A stretch of DNA of 64,000 bases from Paenibacillus sp. VTT E-133291 (GTDB lineage Bacteria > Bacillota > Bacilli > Paenibacillales > Paenibacillaceae), in NCBI RefSeq assembly GCF_002264395.1, contig NZ_NFVA01000015.1, forward strand, positions 1 through 64,000, read 5' to 3'. Below, in pieces: positions 37,024 through 44,852 of this stretch. Made by a program: the position numbers and the translations under genes. Position 1 is the stretch's first letter. The number at the start of each line of letters is the position of its first letter. The notes under the pieces are model-generated. The model had not been told where the DNA came from and searched no databases. It was given only the letters and a program-made list of their open reading frames with translations.

Positions 37024-37030
37024 CTCCTAA

Positions 37031-37047
37031 ACCGACCGTACGGTCTA
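37031..37047 (-). promoter_or_regulatory. TetR-type autoregulatory operator
   Basis: ACCGACCGTACGGTCTA contains the perfect palindrome GACCGTACGGTC and sits directly upstream of the TetR gene's ribosome site. Its partner lies before the MFS gene. Confidence 0.75.
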
Positions 37048-37122
37048 ATGTTATCAGAACATTTTGTAAAAGTGAACCCCTAATCCTTTTTTACCATGAG
37101 TTCGTAAAAATGCACATCAAAA

Positions 37123-37148
37123 GACGCCCGGATTCGTACCCGAGCGCC
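37123..37148 (-). terminator. probable terminator of ndoA
   Basis: GACGCCCGG (37123-37131) and CCGAGCGCC (37140-37148) form an imperfect GC-rich stem, followed on the minus strand by TTTTG, about 30 bases after the ndoA stop. Confidence 0.55.
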
Positions 37149-37180
37149 TATCTCATGGATTATCTATAACCCTAGGATGA

Positions 37181-37531
37181 TTAAAAATCAATCAGTCCAA
37201 GGCTGATTTGCAGCGAATCATCCACCTTCTTCATAGTTTCATCATCAAGGTGGGTGATCTTGTCAGTTAAGCGTTGTTTGTCAATCGTCCTAACCTGCTC
37301 TAGCAGTATAACAGAATCTCTGTCAAAGCCATGAGCTGCTGCGTCAATTTCCACATGCGTAGGTAATTTAGCCTTCTGGATTTGGGCCGTGATTGCGGCC
37401 ACAATTACCGTCGGGCTAAAGCGATTGCCAATATCATTCTGGATTACCAGTACTGGCCTTACTCCGCCTTGCTCAGAACCTACAACCGGCGAAAGATCAG
37501 CAAAAAAAACATCGCCACGTTTAACGATCAA
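37181..37531 (-). CDS. ndoA: mRNA interferase EndoA (MazF family toxin)
   Basis: This 116-residue PemK/MazF-fold toxin starts [20 protein letters not shown] and ends [12 protein letters not shown], nearly identical in pattern to B. subtilis EndoA. EndoA cuts single-stranded RNA at UACAU. It begins at TTG 37531, four bases after the antitoxin stop. The arrangement alr-ndoAI-ndoA is conserved in bacilli; in B. subtilis the rsb/sigB operon follows, but here a TetR/MFS pair does. Confidence 0.93.
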   Translation of the reverse strand: MIVKRGDVFFADLSPVVGSEQGGVRPVLVIQNDIGNRFSPTVIVAAITAQIQKAKLPTHVEIDAAAHGFDRDSVILLEQVRTIDKQRLTDKITHLDDETMKKVDDSLQISLGLIDF

Positions 37532-37534
37532 TGT

Positions 37535-37816
37535 CTACACCCCGCTTACTAAGCGGCCAAGAGTGCTGTCTGCATCTTCCTCCGCGAGGAACGCCTCGCA
37601 TGCCATGGTCAAGTTGATCTTAGCCATTTCCATGTAGCCGCGCTGCATGGACTCCCGGATAGAACGTTTCCTCCGTTCGCTCAAATACAGCTTCATGGCC
37701 TGCCTAATCAATTCACTCCGGTTGGAATTCTCCAATTGAACAATTCCGTCCACTTCCTGCAAGAGATGATCGGGCAAGCTGATCATGATTCTTTTGGTGT
37801 TCTGCAAATTGGCCAC
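37535..37816 (-). CDS. ndoAI: antitoxin EndoAI (MazE-like, RHH)
   Basis: This 93-residue protein has an N-terminal ribbon-helix-helix (TKRIMISLPDHLLQEVDGIV, NRSELIRQAMKLYLSERR) and the EndoA-binding tail RRGYMEMAKINL-like RGYMEMAKINL and RLVSGV seen in B. subtilis EndoAI. It neutralises EndoA. GTG 37816 gives the same length as the B. subtilis protein and is downstream of GGGGGTGG. Confidence 0.9.
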   Translation of the reverse strand: MANLQNTKRIMISLPDHLLQEVDGIVQLENSNRSELIRQAMKLYLSERRKRSIRESMQRGYMEMAKINLTMACEAFLAEEDADSTLGRLVSGV

Positions 37817-38030
37817 CTTCTCTTCCACCCCCACAAACCTTCTGCCCTTGTGTTCCAGTGTTGCAATATACAAGGAATTTTATACAAGGAATATATGCCG
37901 CCAGTATATCAAGTATGCTGCATCCCATTATAAACTAGAAATGGCGGTTCGTATAGGCTTTTAGTCATATCTCCTAAAACGATACAATTCCTTCTATTTT
38001 CTCCCTTGAATAACATCACTGTCAAGAACT

Positions 38031-39212
38031 TTAAGATTGTAACAGAGCATTTACTAATTTAGGAAGTGTGCCTTCACGGATATAAACGCGCGGCACCCGA
38101 TGAGCCAGCATGCAAATTACCTCGTAGTGAATCGTTCCAAGATGGAGAGCCAACTCGTCTGCCGTGACCATCACGTCAGCTTGACGGCCGATGAGTACAA
38201 CTTCTTCGCCTGCTTTAATTTGTTCCGCTTCTTCAGCGAAAGATTTGAGTGATACCATACACTGATCCATGCAGATTGTTCCGACGACAGGAACGCGGCG
38301 TCCACGTATTAACACCTCCGCTTTGCCAGTTAGCATGCGGGAATATCCATCTGCGTACCCCACAGGTAACGTTGCGATAATCTCCTCGCTGTCTGTGAAG
38401 TACCGAGTGCCGTAGCTGACGCCCCAATGAGGAGGCAGGCTCTTCACATATACAACCTGCGTCTTCAGCGTCATTACCGGATGTAGTTCTACCAGCTGAC
38501 GGTTTACCTCAGTTGAGGGATAGAATCCGTACAAGCTGATGCCTACCCGCACCATGTTGCTGGATAAATAAGGTGAATCAATGGCCGTAGCGCTATTGCC
38601 CGTATGTATGATCGGGATCTGAATGTTCTGCTCCCGCAGCGTTTCCGCCACGCTCATGAACCGTCGATGCTGTTCCAGTGTATAGCTTTTGTCTAGTTCG
38701 TCTGCCTTGGCAAAATGGGTAAACATACCCTCCAGCTCCGCCTGCGCAACAGACTGCACTTCAGAGATAAATGCAGGTGCGTCAGCTGGTAAAAGACCCA
38801 GTCGCCCCATCCCGCTATCAATCTTGATATGCACCTTCAGCCGATGTTCCGGATCTCTAGGAAGCTGTCTAATAGCCTCTAATACTTCCGGTGTGAACAG
38901 TGTTACAGTTACATGGTTCTCCCAGGCAACGGCTATTCCTTCAGGAGAAGTGTAGCCAAGCACCAGTATAGGAATCAGTATTCCCGCCTGACGCAGCTCC
39001 AATGCTTCATCCAAAAAAGCCACACTAACATAATCTGCTCCGAGTCTTTCCAGTTCCCGTGTCACTTCCACTGCTCCATGGCCGTACGCATTTCCTTTGA
39101 CGCATCCCATAAACTTTGTCTCTGCCGGCAAGTAGCGGCGAAAGGCTTCGTAATTGGCACGCAATTCATCCAGATTAATTTCGGCTACTGTCGGTCGATA
39201 GCTTGCTTGCAC
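38031..39212 (-). CDS. alr: alanine racemase
   Basis: This 393-residue fold-III PLP enzyme has the cofactor lysine at Lys39 (CVKGNAYGHG) and the second catalytic residue Tyr in VSYGTRY near residue 272, plus GTICMDQCMV. It converts L- to D-alanine for peptidoglycan. It starts at GTG 39212, seven bases after GAAGGTGA. It lies upstream of ndoAI-ndoA, as in other bacilli. Confidence 0.94.
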   Translation of the reverse strand: MQASYRPTVAEINLDELRANYEAFRRYLPAETKFMGCVKGNAYGHGAVEVTRELERLGADYVSVAFLDEALELRQAGILIPILVLGYTSPEGIAVAWENHVTVTLFTPEVLEAIRQLPRDPEHRLKVHIKIDSGMGRLGLLPADAPAFISEVQSVAQAELEGMFTHFAKADELDKSYTLEQHRRFMSVAETLREQNIQIPIIHTGNSATAIDSPYLSSNMVRVGISLYGFYPSTEVNRQLVELHPVMTLKTQVVYVKSLPPHWGVSYGTRYFTDSEEIIATLPVGYADGYSRMLTGKAEVLIRGRRVPVVGTICMDQCMVSLKSFAEEAEQIKAGEEVVLIGRQADVMVTADELALHLGTIHYEVICMLAHRVPRVYIREGTLPKLVNALLQS

Positions 39213-39369
39213 TTCAAAGTCACCTTCTTACGTTGTAGTAAAACGTCATAGCTGTAATGATCATTGTCTTAGTACTCATGGTAATGCTACGGAAGGTGGC
39301 TGTCAATGTGAGCTCCAGTTATCTTTTCGCTTCAGTTCAAAGCGGCTGGAGCGCTGGCAAATATAGAAA

Positions 39370-39421
39370 GGCGGATACTACGTTGTAGAGGAAAGAATCC
39401 CACAAAACGCAGTATCCGCCT
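39370..39421 (-). terminator. terminator of the GerS/YdcC-like gene
   Basis: AGGCGGATACT (39370-39380) pairs perfectly with AGTATCCGCCT (39411-39421). On the minus strand it ends in TTTCTAT, just after the stop at 39430. Confidence 0.8.
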
Positions 39422-39429
39422 ACTTTATA

Positions 39430-40515
39430 TTATTTACCCGATTGTGCCTCCATAGAAGCGGCAATTTGCATCATTTCGTTAACAGGAAGATTAGCACTTG
39501 TAATTCGATACTCTATACCCTCAGACATCCAAGTCAAAGTCTGCTGCTCATCACCACTCAGAAGTCCTGCGGTAAAACCAAGATCTATCAGCGTTCCAGG
39601 AGCCAATGCTACTGCACGATCCAATGGACGGGCTTCCATAATGGTGTATTGATAAACCCCGTCATACCGGATGAGAACAGCATGATCCTTGTTCCCCTCC
39701 ATTTTATGGGAGTCCTTCAACTCGACACCTGCCGGAACGTACCCCGGTTCGATAATACCAAAGTCACCCAGCTCAGCAGCGACAGGTTGCCCCTCTTGCT
39801 CCTGACCCTCAGGAACTACAACCGGATTTCCATTTTCGTCAACCTGAGCTACTGTACTTTCTGAAGCAGCACCTGTAGTCATATTCTTTTGCATATCAAA
39901 GGAATCCTTAGTGAAATCTGTATCGAATTTAAAGGTGTCAAACTTCACGTCAACAACTTCCTTAGCTTCAGAATCAGAGACTTGAACCTGTTTAGGCTCA
40001 TAAGTCTTTTTATCCAGCCAAATCTTCTGCCGCACAAGCGCATTGCTCTGATAATTCGCAGCTACCTCGAACACATAGTTATCTCCATCTTCCACAAATT
40101 GACGATTGTTATCTGAGACGATGCCACGAACTAGTGTCTGATACAAATAAACCTGACCTTGATTGTCCGGCCAATCACTCTGGAAGCGGAAGCTCTTATT
40201 CATACTTGGTGTAAGTACGAACACTCCCTCATCATTACGAAGCACGATCTGCGTAATATCCTTCTGAACATTTGCCAAGCTGATCCGGTAATAAGAAGGG
40301 TTCTTGTACCATACCTCAACCTTATACTCCTGCGGCTGCTCGCCGGTGAATAGGGTCATAATGCCTGAAGCTTGGTACGTTCCCTGCTTGCTCTCCAACT
40401 TGTCGGCCACATTGTTCAAATCCTTGACCACGGAAGCGGCATCCTTCTTCCCGCACCCCGTCATCACCAGGGCCACGCTCATAATGATCGCGAGTACCCA
40501 TATTGTCCGGCGCAT
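39430..40515 (-). CDS. GerS/YdcC-like sporulation lipoprotein
   Basis: This 361-residue lipoprotein (signal ending ALVMTGC, then GKKDAASVVKDLNNVADKLES) has a LolA-like beta-barrel domain (KVEVWYKNPSYYRISL, LYQTLVRGIVSDN) followed by a C-terminal DUF4367-like part (EPGYVPAGVELKDSHKM). It matches B. subtilis YdcC, which also lies just upstream of alr. The clostridial relative GerS is needed for spore-cortex processing; a germination or envelope role here is inference. ATG 40515 follows AAGGGGA. Confidence 0.85.
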   Translation of the reverse strand: MRRTIWVLAIIMSVALVMTGCGKKDAASVVKDLNNVADKLESKQGTYQASGIMTLFTGEQPQEYKVEVWYKNPSYYRISLANVQKDITQIVLRNDEGVFVLTPSMNKSFRFQSDWPDNQGQVYLYQTLVRGIVSDNNRQFVEDGDNYVFEVAANYQSNALVRQKIWLDKKTYEPKQVQVSDSEAKEVVDVKFDTFKFDTDFTKDSFDMQKNMTTGAASESTVAQVDENGNPVVVPEGQEQEGQPVAAELGDFGIIEPGYVPAGVELKDSHKMEGNKDHAVLIRYDGVYQYTIMEARPLDRAVALAPGTLIDLGFTAGLLSGDEQQTLTWMSEGIEYRITSANLPVNEMMQIAASMEAQSGK

Positions 40516-40643
40516 GACATCATCCCCTTAACCTGTTTTGAATGCATTGATTAGTACATGTCTATGAAGGACTTGGCCGCAATATGCAGACGGGCATGAC
40601 AAGCTGGGAGTTAGATTTATTTTTTAGGAACATACAAACAAAA

Positions 40644-40668
40644 AAAGCCCACGCATAGCGCCGGCTTT
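40644..40668 (-). terminator. probable terminator after the Spo0E-like gene
   Basis: AAAGCC and GGCTTT arms (40644-40649, 40663-40668) flank a GC-rich loop, and the minus strand continues TTTTTTTG. Confidence 0.6.
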
Positions 40669-40749
40669 ATGTTTTATACAGAAATGTGATAACATTATGT
40701 AGGTTTTATCTTTTGAATAGAGAGAAAATTATACGATCAGTTTCTTGTT

Positions 40750-40923
40750 TCAACCCTCATCATCATTATGTATGGCTTTATTGTACTCATTGATTAATTC
40801 ATCCAACCTCATCGACTGTCGAATCACATCGGGATGTAACAATCCGCCGTATTCCCTTTCCATTAAATAAAGTTTGGCTCTAGCACCCTCTATTCTTTTT
40901 TGGATAATTTCTGGATTATTCAT
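40750..40923 (-). CDS. Spo0E-like aspartyl-phosphate phosphatase
   Basis: This 57-residue protein is a predicted two-helix hairpin: NPEIIQKRIEGARAKLYLM, then a turn, then RQSMRLDELINEYNKAI. The SxxLDxLIxxY stretch is the Spo0E/YnzD signature whose Asp acts on Spo0A~P, delaying sporulation. GGAGG lies eight bases before ATG 40923. It is 122 bases downstream of the HTH-TPR regulator on the same strand, suggesting a regulator-phosphatase cassette. Confidence 0.82.
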   Translation of the reverse strand: MNNPEIIQKRIEGARAKLYLMEREYGGLLHPDVIRQSMRLDELINEYNKAIHNDDEG

Positions 40924-40993
40924 TACACTACCTCCTCAAATTAATATACTAGAGGTATATGTCAAATTCTAAATTTTACAAAAAAGTGCAGTA

Positions 40994-41071
40994 CTATAAA
41001 TAAATGATTCCAAGAAATACTAAAAGGGCAGTATTAATTACATTACTATGCACTGCCAACAACAAAAACAT
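40994..41071 (-). CDS. candidate short peptide overlapping the regulator's end
   Basis: In the +1 frame at the end of the HTH-TPR gene an ATG opens a 25-residue frame (MFLLLAVHSNVI...) that is almost entirely hydrophobic and ends 52 bases past the regulator stop. RRNPP-type regulators often have an export-signal peptide gene at just this place. The ribosome site is weak (AAAAGAG) and the frame lacks the usual polar C-terminal pheromone, so it may be chance. Confidence 0.25.
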   Translation of the reverse strand: MFLLLAVHSNVINTALLVFLGIIYL

Positions 41072-42446
41072 TTCTCTTTTCGTTGATTCGCTGGACCTTA
41101 CTAATTAGGTTTTGGTATTCTTTTTGCGTTTCTAAAGATACCGTATGTCGAAGCTCTTCAAACATTCCAACACATTTTATAATGCATGATTCGTTATTAA
41201 CTTTTACTGAATAATCCAAACCCTCCATTATATACTTTATACTAATCTCATATTTATTTCTTCTTATATAATAAAACGCTATCTCAGCCATCAAGTTGGT
41301 ATATCTATCTATGAAGATTTGTTGATGGTTATAGGATCTAATCTCTAGCTGATGATCTCTACAATCTAATATTTTCCCCTCAAACCGCAGAAGGATATCA
41401 TCCACGTTAAATTGATAGTAATTAGCTGCTTGAAGGATTTTGATTAGACCCGAGAGGATCTCTTCCTCCCTTTGTTCCATGTATGCCACATAGTCCGGCA
41501 GCACTGTTATATCCCCTTTTAAAATTTGTAGCAAATAAATATGAGCACGGGCCCACTCCATACATTGGCTCATATGCTGCAAAGCTTCTTCCGTGTCTTC
41601 CCGAATCCAGTTGATATCCATATACATGTTAACATATTGTAAAGCTCTATCATAATCTCCTAGCTCTCTATAAACTACTGAACGTAACAAGTAAGAGTAT
41701 TGAATATATGAGAAAAGGGGGATTTCAGGTTCCTTTTGAAGCCTGCTTTTTCTAGCACGGTCATATTTGGCATGATATTGAATGGTTGCTTTATCCCCCA
41801 TTTCCTTAGCCATTGCCATTACCTTGTCCCAATGTCGTAAAGCACAATATGTATACGCCAAATCTTTCAACGCAGCAAGCTGGTCCACCTCATCAAGCCG
41901 GTTAACAAATCCTTCAAATTGCACAGCTGCGCGCAAATTAGCATCCTGATCTTCACCCAAAGCGATCGTGAACAGCCTGTATTGACAAAGGGCCAGCCGT
42001 TCTGAATGCTGATACTTCTCACTCTCAGCCACACTCTGATATAACATCGCTGCTGCTTTGTGTTTCCCTAGCGTAAAAAAATCCTCTGCAGTATCAAATA
42101 ACGAGGGCGTATAAGATAAGCTGTCCATCATGATCCCAACTACCCGTGCAATACATTCCAGCTTATCCAGCTCTGCACAGCGATATAGAAATGGTCGAAG
42201 ACGTCTCCAATTCGGATTAGAGTGAACAAAGCATTCATCCACATACAAATCATAGTAGCAGCCTTCTTCTAATCCCATACCTTCTGTAATCCGATCTAAT
42301 TGTTGCATGGCTATCGGGCGATTCCCATTGATGATATTACTGATTGTGCCTGAATTTACCTTAGACACCTCTGCGAACTGATTAATCGTTGTCCCATGTT
42401 TCTTGAGATAGTCCGCCAGTTCTGCACGAATGGTCATCTGCTTCAT
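41046..42446 (-). CDS. HTH-TPR regulator (RRNPP/AimR-AloR-like)
   Basis: This 466-residue protein starts with an XRE helix-turn-helix (TINQFAEVSKVNSGTISNII) and continues as about 380 residues of TPR-like helices (DKLECIARVVGIMMDSL, YLLRSVVYRELGDYDRALQY). This layout is shared by peptide-sensing RRNPP regulators, including phage AimR and the Paenibacillus AloR proteins. It may bind an exported-reimported peptide and control the adjacent Spo0E-like gene; that is inference. ATG 42446, eight bases after GGAAGGTGG, sets the start. A TPR protein without peptide ligand is the alternative. Confidence 0.78.
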   Translation of the reverse strand: MKQMTIRAELADYLKKHGTTINQFAEVSKVNSGTISNIINGNRPIAMQQLDRITEGMGLEEGCYYDLYVDECFVHSNPNWRRLRPFLYRCAELDKLECIARVVGIMMDSLSYTPSLFDTAEDFFTLGKHKAAAMLYQSVAESEKYQHSERLALCQYRLFTIALGEDQDANLRAAVQFEGFVNRLDEVDQLAALKDLAYTYCALRHWDKVMAMAKEMGDKATIQYHAKYDRARKSRLQKEPEIPLFSYIQYSYLLRSVVYRELGDYDRALQYVNMYMDINWIREDTEEALQHMSQCMEWARAHIYLLQILKGDITVLPDYVAYMEQREEEILSGLIKILQAANYYQFNVDDILLRFEGKILDCRDHQLEIRSYNHQQIFIDRYTNLMAEIAFYYIRRNKYEISIKYIMEGLDYSVKVNNESCIIKCVGMFEELRHTVSLETQKEYQNLISKVQRINEKRNVFVVGSA

Positions 42447-42603
42447 GTTCAAAGCCACCTTCCGCCAACATAATTCATAGATAAACAAATAGCATTTTAA
42501 TAAATATATGTCTAATTATTCCAGTGGTCAAATACTTTTTTTTCTATTCCTTTTCATTATGCAATTATTCGGTGATCAATGTATAGACTTTAGATTAGCA
42601 AAA

Positions 42604-42629
42604 GAAAAAAACACCAGAATACAAGGTGT
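42604..42629 (-). terminator. weak terminator after the DUF3600 gene
   Basis: On the minus strand ACACC-N9-GGTGT is followed by seven T's. The stem is only 5 bp, about 75 bases after the stop at 42703. The remainder of 42447-42702 shows no gene. Confidence 0.45.
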
Positions 42630-42702
42630 AATAGACCTTTTCTGATGGTTTTCCTTATGATATTGCTATCAATAGTTATTCAATACATGCATTTAAATTC
42701 AA

Positions 42703-43461
42703 CTAAGAGCTAGGTTTAATCATCATATCCAGCTTTTTAATATAAGGGTCTAGCGTTTTGATTAACTTCTCTTGGTTTTGTATCTCTTCTTTCGAAAGCC
42801 GATCCATATGAACACTGCCATCTGCATCAAATACCTTCGCATCATAGCTTTGTAAGTCTATGATTAATCGTTCGATTTCCTCAAACTCTTTTTTAGTAAG
42901 CCTCTGTTCAGCTTTTTCAAGCAAGCCATTCCAGAAAGCATCACGATCTACGGATTGCACTGATTTGTTTGATGTTTTCGCTTCATTTATTTGTTCAAAA
43001 TAAGGTTCAAGCTTTGCGTGTAGCTCTTTATATGCCTGCTGGTCCTTCGCACCTAACCGTTCTAGGTGAAAGACGCCTTCAGCATCGGTCATTTGCAGAT
43101 GATAAGATCCCAATTCCTCTAGTAAGGACATCAGCTTTGTGAATTCCTCTTCGTCAAAGCTTTGCTTCGCGTTTTCCAGTTTCGCCTCAAGCCTGTCATA
43201 TTGTTGTTGGGTTACTCCTATCGTAGCAGCAGTTGCAGAGGACCCATACATGTTGTCTGCCAAATAATGATATCCGGCATAAGCTCCAGTAGGAATTAAT
43301 AGTGCAGCCGCCATAATACTTGCTACAAACCATTTCTTCATACGTCTTCCCCCTTGTTTGGCTGCGGCCCTATTTAGAATTTGCTCCATCAGTTCCGGTG
43401 GGGCACTTATATTTCTCGCCTCTTCCTGCAGAACTGTCCGTAACTCTTCATTAAAATTCAT
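42703..43461 (-). CDS. anti-sigma factor with DUF3600 domain
   Basis: This 252-residue protein has a cytoplasmic N-terminus, one membrane helix (MKKWFVASIMAAALLIPTGAYAG) and an extracytoplasmic domain with two related units, each containing a LERL/MDRL-type motif (GVFHLERLGAKDQQAY and GSVHMDRLSKEEIQNQ). This is the DUF3600 pattern of ECF negative effectors. It overlaps the sigma gene by 11 bases, so it should bind and hold that sigma at the membrane until a signal arrives. Confidence 0.83.
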   Translation of the reverse strand: MNFNEELRTVLQEEARNISAPPELMEQILNRAAAKQGGRRMKKWFVASIMAAALLIPTGAYAGYHYLADNMYGSSATAATIGVTQQQYDRLEAKLENAKQSFDEEEFTKLMSLLEELGSYHLQMTDAEGVFHLERLGAKDQQAYKELHAKLEPYFEQINEAKTSNKSVQSVDRDAFWNGLLEKAEQRLTKKEFEEIERLIIDLQSYDAKVFDADGSVHMDRLSKEEIQNQEKLIKTLDPYIKKLDMMIKPSS

Positions 43462-44035
43462 GCAGGTCCTCCACCTTTCCCTTAAAAAGAGTATGATTGT
43501 CTGGCTTCTGACGAAGCTTCTGTAGTGCAGCGTGAATACGGGATTTCACGGTTCCGAGCGGAATACCCAGTATCGCAGCACTTTCTTCCTGTGAATATTC
43601 ATTTAAATAATGCAGAATAATCACTTGCTTCAGCTTAAAAGGAAGACGCTCTACACTTGCTAGCAGGCGGCGGTTAGATAACCTGTCCACAACATCACTC
43701 GTGAAATCATGCTCCAGCATTAGATCTGTTTGTTCTACTTTTTTAACCATTCGGAGATGCTTCCATCTCTTTCTTCGATAGGCATGAATTTGCCGCATGA
43801 CCACTCCCATCAGCCAAGGCTTAAAGGGACGGTTCACGTCAAATTGTTCAAGAGAACGGTGCACCTGAATGTAAATATCCTGAACGATATCATCCACATC
43901 GGAGGCTTCGCGAACGAGGAAATGAACGGTCTGATACACATCCCGGATCGTTGCTTCATATAGCTCACCATACGCTTCACGACTGCCGGCTATCGTAAGC
44001 GCAATGAGCTGAGAATATTCATTTGGATGTTTCAT
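43451..44035 (-). CDS. ECF sigma-70 factor
   Basis: This sigma factor of about 195 residues shows region 2 (DVDDIVQDIYIQVHRSL, FKPWLMGVVMRQIHAYRR) and region 4 (LPFKLKQVIILHYLNEYSQEESAAILGIPLGTVKSRIH). The partner is the DUF3600 anti-sigma encoded by the next, overlapping gene. AAGGAGG precedes; ATG 44035 is preferred to TTG 44044, which would be only two bases from that site. Its regulon is unknown. Confidence 0.9.
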   Translation of the reverse strand: MKHPNEYSQLIALTIAGSREAYGELYEATIRDVYQTVHFLVREASDVDDIVQDIYIQVHRSLEQFDVNRPFKPWLMGVVMRQIHAYRRKRWKHLRMVKKVEQTDLMLEHDFTSDVVDRLSNRRLLASVERLPFKLKQVIILHYLNEYSQEESAAILGIPLGTVKSRIHAALQKLRQKPDNHTLFKGKVEDLHEF

Positions 44036-44114
44036 CCCTCTCAATCCCTCCTTCGGTCTTACACTATATATTGGTAAATCAAAGAGATATCGTTCGAATT
44101 ATTTTAAGGAGACA

Positions 44115-44157
44115 ACCAGACAGTGACTCTCCAGTTGTTGAAGTATCGCTGTCTGGT
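44115..44157 (+). other. hairpin upstream of MarR gene
   Basis: ACCAGACAG (44115-44123) and CTGTCTGGT (44149-44157) pair perfectly and the plus strand continues GTTTTTA. It lies between the divergent sigma and MarR genes, with no obvious gene ending here, so it may be an attenuator or a terminator for antisense transcripts. Confidence 0.45.
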
Positions 44158-44295
44158 GTTTTTACTCTGCCGAAGCTTGTTTGATGATCTTCCCAGTCCA
44201 ACACTTTAACATTAACCAATACATCATCAACTCCCTTGACAAGCTTATTATAGCTTCTATATATTTTAGGAACTAAAGTAAATTGGAGTGTGGCT

Positions 44296-44715
44296 ATGAG
44301 CACAGAGCAAGATAAACACTATGCTATCCATAAGGTTATGGAATCCATGGCAAATGTGCAGCAGAAATCCCAGTTCTTCATTGATATGATCACCAAGCAG
44401 GAGACCCTGACTCACAATCAGATCCTACTGTTGTTCCAGCTCAGGCTTATAGGCAGCTTGAACATTACTGACATCTCCGAACGATTCGTTATTACACCCG
44501 GAGCCGCTTCCTCGATGTGCGATAAGTTGGAAGATGCCGGTCTTATCGAACGTGTGCGGACGAAGGAGGATCGCAGAGTCGTCAACATTGTTCTTACAGA
44601 ACAAGGGCATCAGCGGATTCTCCAGATCTTTGAAGCCTTTCCTACCTCTGATTTGGATAAAATTTCAGGAACCTTAGAACAAATAAATGTGCTAATGGAT
44701 AAAATGATGAACTAA
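44296..44715 (+). CDS. MarR family regulator
   Basis: This 139-residue winged-helix protein has the MarR core: LTHNQILLLFQLRLIGSLNITDISERFVITPGAASSMCDKL, split here by family as helices 2-4, then EDRRVVNIVLTEQG in the wing. ATG 44296 is seven bases after GGAG. It is followed by a terminator, then a promoter overlapped by a perfect palindrome in front of a bactofilin-like gene, which is its best candidate target. Confidence 0.87.
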   Translation: MSTEQDKHYAIHKVMESMANVQQKSQFFIDMITKQETLTHNQILLLFQLRLIGSLNITDISERFVITPGAASSMCDKLEDAGLIERVRTKEDRRVVNIVLTEQGHQRILQIFEAFPTSDLDKISGTLEQINVLMDKMMN

Positions 44716-44735
44716 AAGCTTTTGGGTTATATATG

Positions 44736-44767
44736 CTGCCTGTCAGGAAACTGACGGCAGTTTTTTT
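44736..44767 (+). terminator. terminator of the MarR gene
   Basis: CTGCCTGTCAG pairs with CTGACGGCAG-type arm (44736-44746 and 44751-44760) around GAAA, followed by seven T's. Confidence 0.88.
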
Positions 44768-44784
44768 ATGTTCAAAATACTATA

Positions 44785-44831
44785 TTGACTATATATTATA
44801 ATAATTATATATTTTAATCATTAAAATATAT
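44785..44831 (+). promoter_or_regulatory. promoter overlapped by a perfect palindrome
   Basis: TTGACT (44785-44790) and TATATT (44808-44813) are separated by 17 bases. The palindrome 44807-44831 has 12-base arms (ATATATTTTAAT) around a single central C and covers the -10 box. An AT-rich dyad of this size is typical of MarR-family operators. Confidence 0.7.
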
Positions 44832-44852
44832 TTCGAAAGGCGGCCCCTATAA

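Noticed and set aside
44079..44303. Minus-strand 74-codon frame between the sigma and MarR genes
   Set aside because: It has no ribosome site, overlaps the MarR start region and carries a hairpin typical of non-coding sequence.
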